A DNA stretch of 10,582 nt from an uncultured Clostridium sp. (GCA_934777095.1 CAKVNP010000045.1:1-10582), one strand, 5' to 3'; shown: positions 1-8,746, counted from the first letter of the stretch. The notes: generated by a model from the letters alone, not told the origin. Numbers and translations are program-made.

Positions 1-8
1 TTTTAATA

Positions 9-2648
9 TTGAACAATGAATTAAATATTAATTTTACTTCTACAACATATATTGATAAACAGCAGCCAAATAGCAACTATTATAAATCTGAAAAACTGCT
101 ATGCGGATCTTTCTTTAACAGCATATCATTAAATAGTATATATAAATCATTATTTAAATTTAAAACTATTACTTTGGGAAACGATAAGTATCAATATGCT
201 TCCCTATTTATATATGTAGACAATTTTAAAAGCATCAGCAATAGTCCCATAACTATTTTAATTTCTAAATCCTTAGTAAACTACAACGAATATACTGTTA
301 ATTGGTATTCAGCACCAAAATCAAATATAAGAGATTCCATTTCTTTTGAAATAACTAAAGAGGACATTGGAACTTATCTTGAAATAAATATAACTCCGCT
401 ATTATCACCTTTAAATGCAACGCTTGAAAATACAAGCTTTATTTTAGAACCAATAAATACACGTACTACCTCATTAGTACAATTTAGCGGAAATTATTCA
501 ACTAATCCTCCTTATATAGTCCTCTATCCATCAATAAAGCAAATTTCAAATTTATCCTATGGTGCTACTGTTCCTGCAGATCTAGATTCCACAGACGATA
601 TTCCTAATAGCAAGCTCAGTGATTTTTATAATTTATTCAGCCAATACTCCAAAAAAATCAACTCCTTAGAAACACTAAATGAAGATCAGAAAGATGAAAT
701 AAATAATCTTAAGGAAAAACTTATTTCTTATGAAGAATTAATCAATTCAGCTAATGATAAAATCAACTCGTTGACTGCTGACTTTGACCAAGATAATAAT
801 ACCATCAATGATAAAATAGCTTCCTTAGAAAATTCCCTGGCGAATATTCAAAAGAAATACACAACTACGGAAGATTTCATCGATTTAAAAACATCTTTAA
901 AAACATTAATACATGACATTAGTTCACTTAACCAGTTATTTGAGGAAAATAACGAATTGACCAATGAAAAATTCTTATCTCAAGAAAAGCTCATTAATAG
1001 TTTGAATAGCAAATATGCTTCAAAAAATGATCTTGCGATTATAAAAAACTCTTTAGCAGCCTCTACAGACTTAATCGATACAAATAACGATACAATAAAT
1101 GAAAAGCTTGTTACGGTAGAAACTACCTTAAATAGCCTAATTACTAAATTTGCTTCTAAAAATGAAATAAATATCTTAAAAACATCTTTAACTGCAGCTT
1201 TAGAAAATATTAATTCTATTAGTGATTCTGTTGGCGAAAATACCGAAACAGCAAATAGAAAAATATATAATATGGAAAACTCTTTACTAAACTTAGATAA
1301 TAAATTTACCTCTTCCGAAGAAACAGAAATTCTTAAAAATTCACTCAGCAAAAATACCGCTGAAATAAACAGCCTTAAAAACTCATTAATCAACTTAACA
1401 GATAGTGTTAATAATATTACTACTTCTATAAATAATAATAATAATAAAACTACTGATGAAAGAATTACATCCTTAGAAAAATCACTTACTGAAAGATTTA
1501 AGACCTGTTCATCATTAGAAGATGTAAATAAGCTTAAGGCTTCACTACAAAGTAATATTAGCGCCCTAAATTCTTCTATTACAGATAGCAATAAATCTAT
1601 CTCCGAAAAGATTGCTGTCTTGAAAAGCTCTTTAGAATCAGCTATTAACTCCTCATGTTCCCTAGAAGAAGCAAATAAACTAAAAGCTGATTATTCTAAT
1701 CTTCAAATAAACATTAATACAATAGCTGAAAGTAATAAATCTACAGCTGATAAGCTTTCTGCCATCGAAGGAACTCTCGCAAGCAGTATTAAAACTTATT
1801 TTAGTATAGATGATGGAAATAAGATTAAATCTGCAATTACTGCTTTGCAGAATAATCTAAATAAACTAAATTCGTCAGTTATTGAAAATAATACTGAAAC
1901 TTCTAAAAAACTAGCCGAACTACAAAATTCTATCGCAGACTATGACAGCCTAATTTCAGCATCTGATGAAATAGTCACAATTAACGCTTCACTTAACTCC
2001 TTATTAGATAAATATAACTCTTTAAATTCAGTTATCAAGAAAAATGCAGCATGTACTTCTGAAAGATTCGTCTCTGTGGAAAATACGTTTGCTGCCATAA
2101 GCAAAAAGTATTCGCTTAATACAGATTTTAATGATCTTAAGGATTCAGTTCAAGCTAGCAGCGAAAAAATATCTATCCTAACAAATTCTCTAGAGCAAGC
2201 TAATTTATCAGCAAATGAAAAAATTTCATCATTAGAAACAGCAATAGCAAATTTCACTAATAACTATTCCCCTAAAAAACAAGTAAGTAATTTAAAATCA
2301 TCATTAACTGCTGTTACTGATAAAATTGCTATTTTAGAGGGAAATTTGAAAGCAATTTCTAAAATAGATTATCTAAATGAAGAAATAGTAAAACTACAAA
2401 ATGATTTTTCATCATTCACAGAAAATATAAATGAAATCAGCAATAAATTTAAAGAGCTTGCTGCTAATTTAACTTCAGTAAGTAATAAAGCAGATTCTCA
2501 TGACAAAACCTTCCAAGAGATTGGCAAATTAAAATCTTCATTTATTACCTTGCTAAACTCTATGAATGAATTAAAAGCTAATTTTTCTATAATTGATGAT
2601 AAACTAAAATATATTTCCATTGAACCTTTTGAATTTAGAGATAAGTAA
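9..2648 (+). CDS. DNRLRE-domain protein with long 52-residue coiled-coil repeats (5' end possibly outside window)
   Basis: Residues about 4-175 resemble a DNRLRE-type beta domain: a 'TYID..QPNSNY' opening, a 'SLFKF' strand, 'ASLFIYVDN', a 'YTVNWYSAP' segment and a final 'NPPYIVLYP' strand. DNRLRE domains are known from secreted and surface proteins. Residues 200-879 are almost entirely helical and rich in Asn, Ser, Leu and Lys. They hold about ten diverged repeats (residues 267-786) and then more heptad-like sequence, which suggests a long oligomeric stalk as in surface filaments or tail fibres. I see no signal peptide, transmembrane segment or wall anchor. The start shown is TTG at base 9. 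The frame is open to the window edge and any ribosome binding site would lie outside, so the true start may be upstream. It is the only plus-strand gene and ends just before a terminator. A spore-surface (exosporium) or appendage role is inference; a phage tail fibre is an alternative, but no phage genes are nearby. Confidence 0.85.
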   Translation: MNNELNINFTSTTYIDKQQPNSNYYKSEKLLCGSFFNSISLNSIYKSLFKFKTITLGNDKYQYASLFIYVDNFKSISNSPITILISKSLVNYNEYTVNWYSAPKSNIRDSISFEITKEDIGTYLEINITPLLSPLNATLENTSFILEPINTRTTSLVQFSGNYSTNPPYIVLYPSIKQISNLSYGATVPADLDSTDDIPNSKLSDFYNLFSQYSKKINSLETLNEDQKDEINNLKEKLISYEELINSANDKINSLTADFDQDNNTINDKIASLENSLANIQKKYTTTEDFIDLKTSLKTLIHDISSLNQLFEENNELTNEKFLSQEKLINSLNSKYASKNDLAIIKNSLAASTDLIDTNNDTINEKLVTVETTLNSLITKFASKNEINILKTSLTAALENINSISDSVGENTETANRKIYNMENSLLNLDNKFTSSEETEILKNSLSKNTAEINSLKNSLINLTDSVNNITTSINNNNNKTTDERITSLEKSLTERFKTCSSLEDVNKLKASLQSNISALNSSITDSNKSISEKIAVLKSSLESAINSSCSLEEANKLKADYSNLQININTIAESNKSTADKLSAIEGTLASSIKTYFSIDDGNKIKSAITALQNNLNKLNSSVIENNTETSKKLAELQNSIADYDSLISASDEIVTINASLNSLLDKYNSLNSVIKKNAACTSERFVSVENTFAAISKKYSLNTDFNDLKDSVQASSEKISILTNSLEQANLSANEKISSLETAIANFTNNYSPKKQVSNLKSSLTAVTDKIAILEGNLKAISKIDYLNEEIVKLQNDFSSFTENINEISNKFKELAANLTSVSNKADSHDKTFQEIGKLKSSFITLLNSMNELKANFSIIDDKLKYISIEPFEFRDK
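807..2366 (+). repeat. Ten diverged tandem 52-residue (156-base) protein repeats
   Basis: Aligning the protein by eye gives units starting at residues 267, 319, 364, 416, 483, 532, 580, 632, 684 and 736. Most are 52 residues; others are 45, 49, 48 or 67 through indels. The shared pattern is 'NEKIxSLExSL', then 'KYxxxxDxxxLKxSL', then 'IxxLxxSVxEN'. The DNA copies have diverged too far to be near-identical repeats, so the array is old. The pattern resembles trimeric coiled-coil stalks with regular breaks at the 'KYxxKxD' segment. Confidence 0.75.
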
Positions 2649-2685
2649 AGGAATGATTAAATATTTTGTAAAAAAATCCATACCA

Positions 2686-2718
2686 AAAAAGGAGCTTAGA
2701 TTTTTCAAGCTCCTTTTT
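2686..2718. terminator. Bidirectional intrinsic terminator between convergent genes
   Basis: A 12-bp stem (2686-2697 with 2707-2718; arm AAAAAGGAGCTT) closes a 9-base loop. It has A/T tracts on both sides, so it gives a U-run in either direction. It lies 37 bases after the stop of the plus-strand DNRLRE gene and 7 bases beyond the stop of the minus-strand ArsC-like gene, so it can serve both. Confidence 0.85.
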
Positions 2719-2725
2719 CCCAAAA

Positions 2726-3085
2726 TTATTTAATTAACGCTAAATATTGTTCTTCTTTAAAGCCAACTAATACTGTATCATCACTCACAAATAATGGTCT
2801 TTTTACTAGCATTCCATTTTGTGATAAAAGCTCTATCATCTCTTCCTTAGACATTTCTTTAAGCTTATCCTTAAGCCCCATTTCTCTATAAACCATTCCT
2901 GATGTATTAAAGAACTTCTTTATGTCTAATCCACTTTTATCAATCCACTTAGTAAGCTCTTCTTTTGTTGGATTTTCTTCTACTATATGTCTATTAATAA
3001 ATTCAATCTTATTTTCCTTTAAAAATTTTTCAGCTCTTTTACAAGTTGTGCATTTTGGATAATTAATAAATAAATTACTCACCAT
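2726..3085 (-). CDS. ArsC/Spx-family thioredoxin-fold protein with CxxC
   Basis: A 119-residue protein of the arsenate reductase-like (ArsC/Spx/YffB) family, of the usual length. Residues 6-15 read 'FINYPKCTTC', placing a redox CxxC (Cys12, Cys15) at the start of the first helix. 'FFNTSGMVYREMGL' (59-71) and 'MLVKRPLFV' (92-100, with Arg96-Pro97 before the cis-Pro strand) are the other family hallmarks. Such proteins are cytosolic. Members include thiol reductases and the Spx/MgsR transcription regulators, and the sequence alone does not separate these roles. There are no arsenic-resistance genes nearby, so true arsenate reduction is unlikely. The ATG is well supported: AGGAGG lies 6 bases upstream. 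The gene follows the DUF975 gene by 70 bases on the same strand and may be cotranscribed with it. It ends at the convergent terminator. Confidence 0.9.
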   Translation of the reverse strand: MVSNLFINYPKCTTCKRAEKFLKENKIEFINRHIVEENPTKEELTKWIDKSGLDIKKFFNTSGMVYREMGLKDKLKEMSKEEMIELLSQNGMLVKRPLFVSDDTVLVGFKEEQYLALIK

Positions 3086-3137
3086 TACTGCCTCCTAAAT
3101 AAATCTTTTTCTATAGTTTATCAAAGAAACAATTTAT

Positions 3138-3164
3138 AGTAAATAATAATTTTTATTATTTACT
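3138..3164. repeat. A/T palindrome overlapping the DUF975 stop codon
   Basis: A perfect 12-bp inverted repeat (3138-3149 with 3153-3164, loop of 3 T) spans the last codons and TAA stop of the DUF975 gene. It has only one G:C pair near its base and no clean U-tract on the minus strand, so it would be at best a weak terminator or an mRNA 3'-end stabiliser. Confidence 0.4.
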
Positions 3165-3767
3165 TAGATCCAAATAAAAATATGTTTCAGTTAATTTTTG
3201 ATAAGGATTTACCCATAATTCTAAAATACCTAAAGTAAATATTGCTAATATATGCCACCCTAAAAATGATAATTTTAAAATAAATAAATCTAGTTTTTTA
3301 CCGTACATCATTTCTTTACTTTCCCTTAGGCACTCTATTATACCCTTACTATTATCTTCTGCTAAAATATAAAATGCTTGTGAAAACATCAGTGCCCAAA
3401 TGACTCCTGGCACTAATAGCAGGATACATCCTCCCACTACAATAAGACCATATAAAAGATTTAAGCCCATTGCTTTAAAAAATACATTTCCTTGAGAAAA
3501 CAAATCTGCAAATCTTGCAGTATCATTATTATCTGCATAATTTAATAAAAATCTACATAGTCCTACTGTAAGGAATCCATCAAATATTAAAGAAAATATA
3601 TCAACACTTATTGATAATCCCCTTAATGAACCATGCTGTGTTGCTAGCTTATTTACACTAGCACTTAGTCCTAACAATATTGTTCCTACTAAAACAGTTC
3701 CTATTGCTACTGCCCAATGCCCTTTTAATTGAGCTTTTGCTTTTTCTTTTAATTGAATTCTATCCAT
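3156..3767 (-). CDS. DUF975-family integral membrane protein
   Basis: A 203-residue protein matching the DUF975 family along its whole length. It opens with 'LKEKAKAQLKGHWAVAI', has about five hydrophobic segments (roughly 18-36, 56-75, 97-118, 119-137, 160-185), and carries the family signatures 'LLVPGVIWALMFSQAFYILAED' around 117-138, 'ECLRESKEMMYGKK' and 'LSFLGWHILAIFTLGILELWVNPY' near the end. The family sits in the cytoplasmic membrane of Firmicutes and has no established biochemical function. The start is ATG with GGAGGG 6 bases upstream (3774-3779). It lies between the surface protease and the ArsC-like gene, all on the same strand. Its 138-base upstream gap holds a hairpin and enough room for a promoter, but I could not identify convincing -35/-10 boxes. 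Confidence 0.92.
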   Translation of the reverse strand: MDRIQLKEKAKAQLKGHWAVAIGTVLVGTILLGLSASVNKLATQHGSLRGLSISVDIFSLIFDGFLTVGLCRFLLNYADNNDTARFADLFSQGNVFFKAMGLNLLYGLIVVGGCILLLVPGVIWALMFSQAFYILAEDNSKGIIECLRESKEMMYGKKLDLFILKLSFLGWHILAIFTLGILELWVNPYQKLTETYFYLDLSK

Positions 3768-3868
3768 TTTTATCCCTCCATAAATTATAGTTCATTGCGT
3801 AATTAAATAATATCAATTTTTTACATTTTATTCAATCAACCTCTATCATTTAACCGTATAAAATACGC

Positions 3869-3891
3869 CCTAAAGCAAAATATGCTTTAGG
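3869..3891. terminator. Hairpin downstream of the protease gene
   Basis: A 9-bp perfect stem (CCTAAAGCA with TGCTTTAGG, loop of 5) lies 15 bases beyond the stop of the surface protease. On the minus strand it is followed by GGCGTATTTTA, a poor U-tract. On the plus strand it is followed by ACTTTTTT, a good one. It probably ends the protease transcript imperfectly and blocks antisense reading in the other direction. Confidence 0.6.
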
Positions 3892-3905
3892 ACTTTTTTA
3901 TTTAG

Positions 3906-6900
3906 CTATGCTCTTTTTTTCTTTCTAAGAATTAATGTGCCAGCTACAATTAATACTACAGCTCCTATAGTAATATAAATTACCATATCATTACCTGTTA
4001 CAGGCATAGAAGTTGCCTCATTTCCTTTGCCTATTGAAGGTTTAACAGTTGTAACATTGCCATTACTTCCATTGTTTCCACTATTTCCATTATTGTCTCC
4101 ATTGTTATTATCATCAGTAACTGGTGTATCAATTGTTCCTGAACCTCCATTATCACCTGGTTGTGGTGTATCATCTGAAGGATTATTACTATGATCTGTT
4201 TTATCAATACTAAAGTTTATTGTTACTTCTGAAACATTTCCAGCTTTATCTGTAGCTGTTACAACTAAAGCGTAAGTTCCTTCTGCTGTAATTGCATCAC
4301 CGTTATAGCTTTCACCATTTAAAGTCATTACTACAGTTGCTGTTTCATCATCCACTACTACTTCAGGAGTTACATCCTTGTCATACTTCATACCATTGAT
4401 TACTCCGTTAACATTAACCTCTGGTGCAGTTTTATCTATTTCAAAATTTACTACAGACTCTGCTATATTACCTGCACAATCTTTTGCGCTGATAGATAAT
4501 TGATAGCTTCCTTCTTCTGTAATTGCAGTTCCATCATAGCTTTCACCATTTAATAATAATTTGATTTCAGCATCTTCTTCTGTAGAAACTACTGGTGTAA
4601 CATCAGTATTATAGATACCTTCATTCTCTACTCCTGAAACTTGAATTGCTGGTGCAGATTTATCAATAGTGAATTTGATCACATACTTAATAGTTTCTTC
4701 ACTTTCATTTTCAGAATTAACTGCAACTTCTACCACTAATTCATATTGACCTTCTTCAGTTATTGCTTTTCCATCATATGCAGCCCCATTTAAAGTTGTT
4801 GAAACAATCTTATATTCATCATTTACTGTAAATGTTGGAGTTACATCAGTATTATATATACCATTGTTATTTACTCCTTCAACATTTAATACACAAGCAT
4901 TTTCATCTACCTTAACTGTATATTTCTCAGCTGTCTTATTACCAAAAACATCTGTTGCTTCAAGTAATATTACATCACCATCTTCAACGTCTATTTCTTT
5001 TTGGAACTCTTTTCTGTTAGTATCATTTCCATAAGCTCCATCATTCATTTCATTTAATAATACTTCACCATTTATGCTGAAAGTATAACCCATTGTATTA
5101 TCACTTACATTACCCTTTAATACAACTTTATTAAATGGAGTAATAATTACATTATCAGCTGTTACTGGTGTACTTAGTTCAATAACTGGTGCAATAGTAT
5201 CACAATAGAATTTCAATGAATAGCTTTCGATCTGATTTCCATTTACATCTTCTAAATAAACAGCTATATTATTTCTACCTTCTTCTAAAGTTAGGTTTAC
5301 AGCAAAAGTTCCATCAGCGTTAATAGCTACATCTTCACCACATATTTGTAATTTTCCATAGCTACCAGTAACATTTCCTTCAAGAACTACTTCACTATTA
5401 GTAAATTCAGCAGCATCTCCATAGTTAAATGTTACTGCTGGTTTTTCATAAGGTACTTCCCCTGCCTGTACTTGAATTTCACCAACTGCTAAATTGTAAG
5501 CATTATCTAAAACTCCATAAGTAATAGTATTTACTGTTCCATTTACTAATTCAGTATCAACTGTAATTACATCTCCTTCAACAGAAACATTGCTAGTTGA
5601 TTTTTCACCATTTACATAAACTAATAACTCACTGCCATTAACACCAGCTAAATTATCAGAAACCTTAAGTTTTAATTGATAGCTTGTGCCTTCAGCTGTA
5701 TTGTCAGATAATACTTCTATTGTTGGCTCAGTAATATCTACTTTTACTGGTATGATAAAGCTTTGAGCTTCTGCAGAAGCCAAATCAACTTTTGCTTTTA
5801 TATTCATATAATATTGTCCTTCTGTTACTTCATAGTTACCAGTAGATTTATTATATAATGTTCCATCCCAAGATAAAGCCTTTCTTAAAACTGCATTACT
5901 TGTAGTATTAAATATCTGCTTTCTAACTTTTGTTTCATTAGCTACATTTTCAGCTACTACATTCATGTTCTGATCTAAAATATCTACACTTATATCTTTT
6001 GCATTTCTAAGCATAAATAAATATGGTATTAATGCATCTGCTAATTCATCTCCATTAGGTGAAATTGCTATTTCATTTTCATTTATGATAATGTCACCAT
6101 AATCATCTCGACCCTCATATCCTAAATAATTATAGTCACCTAATACACTTGCAGCAGCTGCTGATACTGGTAAAATATTTGCTGCTTCAAAATTCCAAGC
6201 TGGATCATTAATGATAAGCTCATCTGACCAATTTCCATAGTATCCCATAAAAGGCATTACTAAAGATGAAGTATTTTCATCTTCTGGAGTAAAGGTAATA
6301 AATCCTTCAGCAAATATATCTTTTGCTGCATCAGCTGGTATTGTTAAAACTGCTGTAACAGTAGCTTGTCCACCTGCTGGTACTGTAACTGTATTATTAT
6401 CAAATGTTACATCAGCACCTTTAAGTATTGTATCAAATACCATTTCACTAGCTACTCCAAAACCAGGGTTGTAAGTTGTAAGCACTCCATTTATAGTATC
6501 TATATTATAAGTTTCTGTTTTATCACCATAGTTCTTTAAAGTAATATTAAAGCTTGTACTATTTCCTATTTCCTTTAAAGCAATTGTTGCTTTTCCTTCA
6601 TCAGTTAACGCTAAAACTCTGTTTTCTAGAGCATCTTCTACTTGAATAAGCCCAGCTCCCTGTCTTCTTGGAGAATATGGCATTTCTCCATCATTATAAT
6701 ATTCTGTATCATATTCTACCTTAGCAGTGTTTATAATTGTATTCTTCACAAATTCAACAAGTTCTCTGCCTTCTAATTCAATGCCAGCTTCTTTTAATCC
6801 CTGAAGAATTAAAGCAGATGAACCTGCAACATTTGGAGAAGACATTGATGTACCGCTCATAGTAGTATAACTATTATTATTTACTGTTGAGTAGATATTT

Positions 6901-8597
6901 CCACCAATAGATGAAACCTGAGGTGCAAAACCAAGGTTTGGTGCAGCTCCCCAAGAAGAGAATGCTGACATTTCGCTTTCACTAACATTTCCTACTGTTA
7001 CTGTGTATGAGTTAAATGATATTTTTCCACCTTCACTAATACTATTTAGTACTTTATTACCATCTGTGTTAGTAATAAATATATATGGTATATTTATTGC
7101 TGGATCAGTTGCCATGTTAATATATTCATCACCACCAGCTTCATTATTATAAATAACTGCCATTTCAGCGCCAGCTGCCTGTGCATTAAGTGCTTTTTCA
7201 GTAAATGCTATATTTCCTCTTTGAATTAAAGCAACTTTTCCTGCTAAATCTTTGCCAGCAAAGTCCTCTGGTGTACCATAGCCACAATCTACAACTTCCA
7301 ATTCTTCACCTGGTTCAAATACATCACTAGGTTTAATATCAGCTGTTGTATGTCCAATTAAAGTGCTTGTCCCATTTACATCTAAGCTAAAAGCTTGTAA
7401 TTTAACACTAGAATTTTCATAACTAGCAACTTGTAGAGCATCTTCTGCAAGCCCTGGTGAACCAACTGTTCCCACATCATTCATTGCTCCAAACCAATAT
7501 GGGTAAGTTGAATAATATGAATTTCCGGCAGAAACTACACATAATGTACCTGCATCAGTAGCATTTTTTATAGCAATTTGCTCTGGATCATCTGAATCTA
7601 CATACCCTGCTGATGAACCTAAACTCATATTAATAATATCTGCACCATGAATCACAGAATCTTCAATGGCAGCAATAATATCATCAGAATAAGCACCTGA
7701 AACACCACTATTATTAGTAAATACTTTCATCGCTAATAATTGTGCTTCTGGAGCTACACCTCTTATTCCTGTTCCATTATTATAATCTTCATCAGTGGCA
7801 TCGGCAGCTACTATCCCAGCAACGTGCATACCATGCTCACTTCCTGTAGTATCTATTATTTCGTCATTCTTATCTGCAAAGTTATATCCATAAGGAACTT
7901 TATCAGAATAATACTTTCCTGGACCATCAACTATATCAGTTGCTTTTATTTTCATAGCGTCATAGTTTTCAGGATTTCTTAAATCCTTATGTGTATAATC
8001 AATTCCTGTATCTATGATAGCTACAACTAATCCTTCCCCATTATATCCATAATCCTGCCATGTTTCTACTACTTGAGTTAAATCTACAGCAGTTGCCATT
8101 GAAGGATAATATACATTAGCTTCAGAAACTTTACTTACTCCTGGTAAGGATGCTATTTCCTCTAATTCGCCTCTTTTAGCATCGATAGAAAATCCATTTA
8201 CTAAACTTCCAAAATTATTTTCTACATCATTTTCAGTAATTTCTTCTACTTTTTCTTGTATATTTTCTTGAGAGGCAATTATTTGATCTGCACTGTTTCT
8301 TGAAAAAGTAGCTGCAGGTGCCCCTTCTAGTTCTACAATTACCCTTATTTCTTCATTAGGATCTCCTTCTGTTTTTACTTCAACATTTTCTGTATCCTTT
8401 TTTGCTGTTTCAATTCCTGAAAACTTATCTGTTGATTCAATCTGTTTAGCTTTTTCTTTTATAGCTGCAAGCTTTAATTCTTCTTTAGTAATTTGTTTTA
8501 CTTCAGCATTTGCTACATTTCCATTTGATAATGCTAATGATGCTGAAAATACTGTAGCTATTAATAATGCTGCTTTCTTATTAAACATTTTCCCCAC
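3906..8597 (-). CDS. Cell-wall-anchored subtilisin-like serine protease (S8 family, lactocepin/C5a-peptidase-like)
   Basis: A secreted multidomain protease of 1563 residues, numbered from the GTG start. In order: a signal peptide (1-31, cleavage after 'ANA'); an I9-like propeptide (about 84-165); and a catalytic domain (about 190-650) with Asp196 in 'IIDTGID', His255 in 'SEHGMHVAG', oxyanion Asn359 in 'SAGN' and Ser584 in 'SGTSMSSP'. A protease-associated (PA) insert lies at about 423-523. Then come an Fn3-like domain (664-785), an 'ISPNGD' segment (845-850) with further beta domains, three Ig-like repeats (1235-1467), an Asn/Gly/Asp-rich wall-spanning linker (1468-1518), a sortase-like motif MPVTG (1531-1535), a hydrophobic helix and a Lys/Arg tail (RKKKRA). 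All catalytic residues are present, so it should be active. It is expected to degrade extracellular proteins at the wall. Its substrate is unknown. An ATG at 8618 in the same frame has no ribosome binding site. Confidence 0.95.
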   Translation of the reverse strand: MGKMFNKKAALLIATVFSASLALSNGNVANAEVKQITKEELKLAAIKEKAKQIESTDKFSGIETAKKDTENVEVKTEGDPNEEIRVIVELEGAPAATFSRNSADQIIASQENIQEKVEEITENDVENNFGSLVNGFSIDAKRGELEEIASLPGVSKVSEANVYYPSMATAVDLTQVVETWQDYGYNGEGLVVAIIDTGIDYTHKDLRNPENYDAMKIKATDIVDGPGKYYSDKVPYGYNFADKNDEIIDTTGSEHGMHVAGIVAADATDEDYNNGTGIRGVAPEAQLLAMKVFTNNSGVSGAYSDDIIAAIEDSVIHGADIINMSLGSSAGYVDSDDPEQIAIKNATDAGTLCVVSAGNSYYSTYPYWFGAMNDVGTVGSPGLAEDALQVASYENSSVKLQAFSLDVNGTSTLIGHTTADIKPSDVFEPGEELEVVDCGYGTPEDFAGKDLAGKVALIQRGNIAFTEKALNAQAAGAEMAVIYNNEAGGDEYINMATDPAINIPYIFITNTDGNKVLNSISEGGKISFNSYTVTVGNVSESEMSAFSSWGAAPNLGFAPQVSSIGGNIYSTVNNNSYTTMSGTSMSSPNVAGSSALILQGLKEAGIELEGRELVEFVKNTIINTAKVEYDTEYYNDGEMPYSPRRQGAGLIQVEDALENRVLALTDEGKATIALKEIGNSTSFNITLKNYGDKTETYNIDTINGVLTTYNPGFGVASEMVFDTILKGADVTFDNNTVTVPAGGQATVTAVLTIPADAAKDIFAEGFITFTPEDENTSSLVMPFMGYYGNWSDELIINDPAWNFEAANILPVSAAAASVLGDYNYLGYEGRDDYGDIIINENEIAISPNGDELADALIPYLFMLRNAKDISVDILDQNMNVVAENVANETKVRKQIFNTTSNAVLRKALSWDGTLYNKSTGNYEVTEGQYYMNIKAKVDLASAEAQSFIIPVKVDITEPTIEVLSDNTAEGTSYQLKLKVSDNLAGVNGSELLVYVNGEKSTSNVSVEGDVITVDTELVNGTVNTITYGVLDNAYNLAVGEIQVQAGEVPYEKPAVTFNYGDAAEFTNSEVVLEGNVTGSYGKLQICGEDVAINADGTFAVNLTLEEGRNNIAVYLEDVNGNQIESYSLKFYCDTIAPVIELSTPVTADNVIITPFNKVVLKGNVSDNTMGYTFSINGEVLLNEMNDGAYGNDTNRKEFQKEIDVEDGDVILLEATDVFGNKTAEKYTVKVDENACVLNVEGVNNNGIYNTDVTPTFTVNDEYKIVSTTLNGAAYDGKAITEEGQYELVVEVAVNSENESEETIKYVIKFTIDKSAPAIQVSGVENEGIYNTDVTPVVSTEEDAEIKLLLNGESYDGTAITEEGSYQLSISAKDCAGNIAESVVNFEIDKTAPEVNVNGVINGMKYDKDVTPEVVVDDETATVVMTLNGESYNGDAITAEGTYALVVTATDKAGNVSEVTINFSIDKTDHSNNPSDDTPQPGDNGGSGTIDTPVTDDNNNGDNNGNSGNNGSNGNVTTVKPSIGKGNEATSMPVTGNDMVIYITIGAVVLIVAGTLILRKKKRA
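4197..4895 (-). repeat. Three tandem Ig-like domain repeats in the surface protease
   Basis: Units lie at 4659-4895, 4428-4658 and 4197-4427 (79, 77 and 77 codons). Each follows 'GVxNxGIYNTDVTP', then 'TLNGxxYDGxAITEEGxY', then 'FxIDKTAP'. The first unit carries an insert, 'NSENESEE', where the others have 'DxAGN'. They are likely spacer beta-sandwiches that push the catalytic head away from the wall. Confidence 0.8.
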
Positions 8598-8604
8598 TTT
8601 ATAT

Positions 8605-8610
8605 CCCCCT
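8605..8610 (-). promoter_or_regulatory. Ribosome binding site that selects the GTG start of the protease
   Basis: AGGGGG on the minus strand lies 7 bases before the GTG at 8597. The ATG at 8618 has no G-rich tract upstream, and it would place this site inside the coding region. The next ATG (8588) has GGGG only 3 bases away, which is too close. The GTG is therefore preferred. Confidence 0.7.
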
Positions 8611-8699
8611 TTTATCATTTTATTACATAGTTGTAAGAAAAAGTATATTAATAATTATATAACTTTCTTTTCCTTTTTTAAATATTTTTCTAAAAAAAA

Positions 8700-8746
8700 T
8701 AATAATAAAATGAGCGAATTATATAAATCCACTCATTTTATTATTA
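8700..8746 (-). terminator. Strong intrinsic terminator after the GDPD gene
   Basis: A 15-bp perfect stem (8700-8714 with 8732-8746) closes a 17-base loop and is followed on the minus strand by a run of eight T. It starts 10 bases past the GDPD stop and separates that unit from the surface protease, which must therefore have its own promoter in the remaining gap (8619-8699). I see no clear promoter boxes there. Confidence 0.85.

Noticed and set aside
980..1591. Minus-strand open frame of 203 codons inside the DNRLRE protein gene
   Set aside because: It lies wholly opposite the repeat region. Its product is a Leu/Ser/Val/Phe-rich mirror of the coiled coil, with no ribosome binding site and no family resemblance.
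2726..3085. Arsenic-resistance arsenate reductase
   Set aside because: The protein has a redox CxxC as in the Spx/YffB branch, and no arsR, arsB or acr3 gene is nearby, so the specific arsenate role is not supported.
3784..3789. Perfect TATAAT on the minus strand upstream of the DUF975 gene
   Set aside because: There is no -35 box at 16-18 bases, and transcription would start within the ribosome binding site, so it is probably chance in A/T-rich DNA.
7740..7982. Plus-strand open frame of 80 codons inside the protease gene
   Set aside because: It is antisense to the catalytic domain. The product is a low-complexity Ile/Ser/Tyr string and there is no ribosome binding site.
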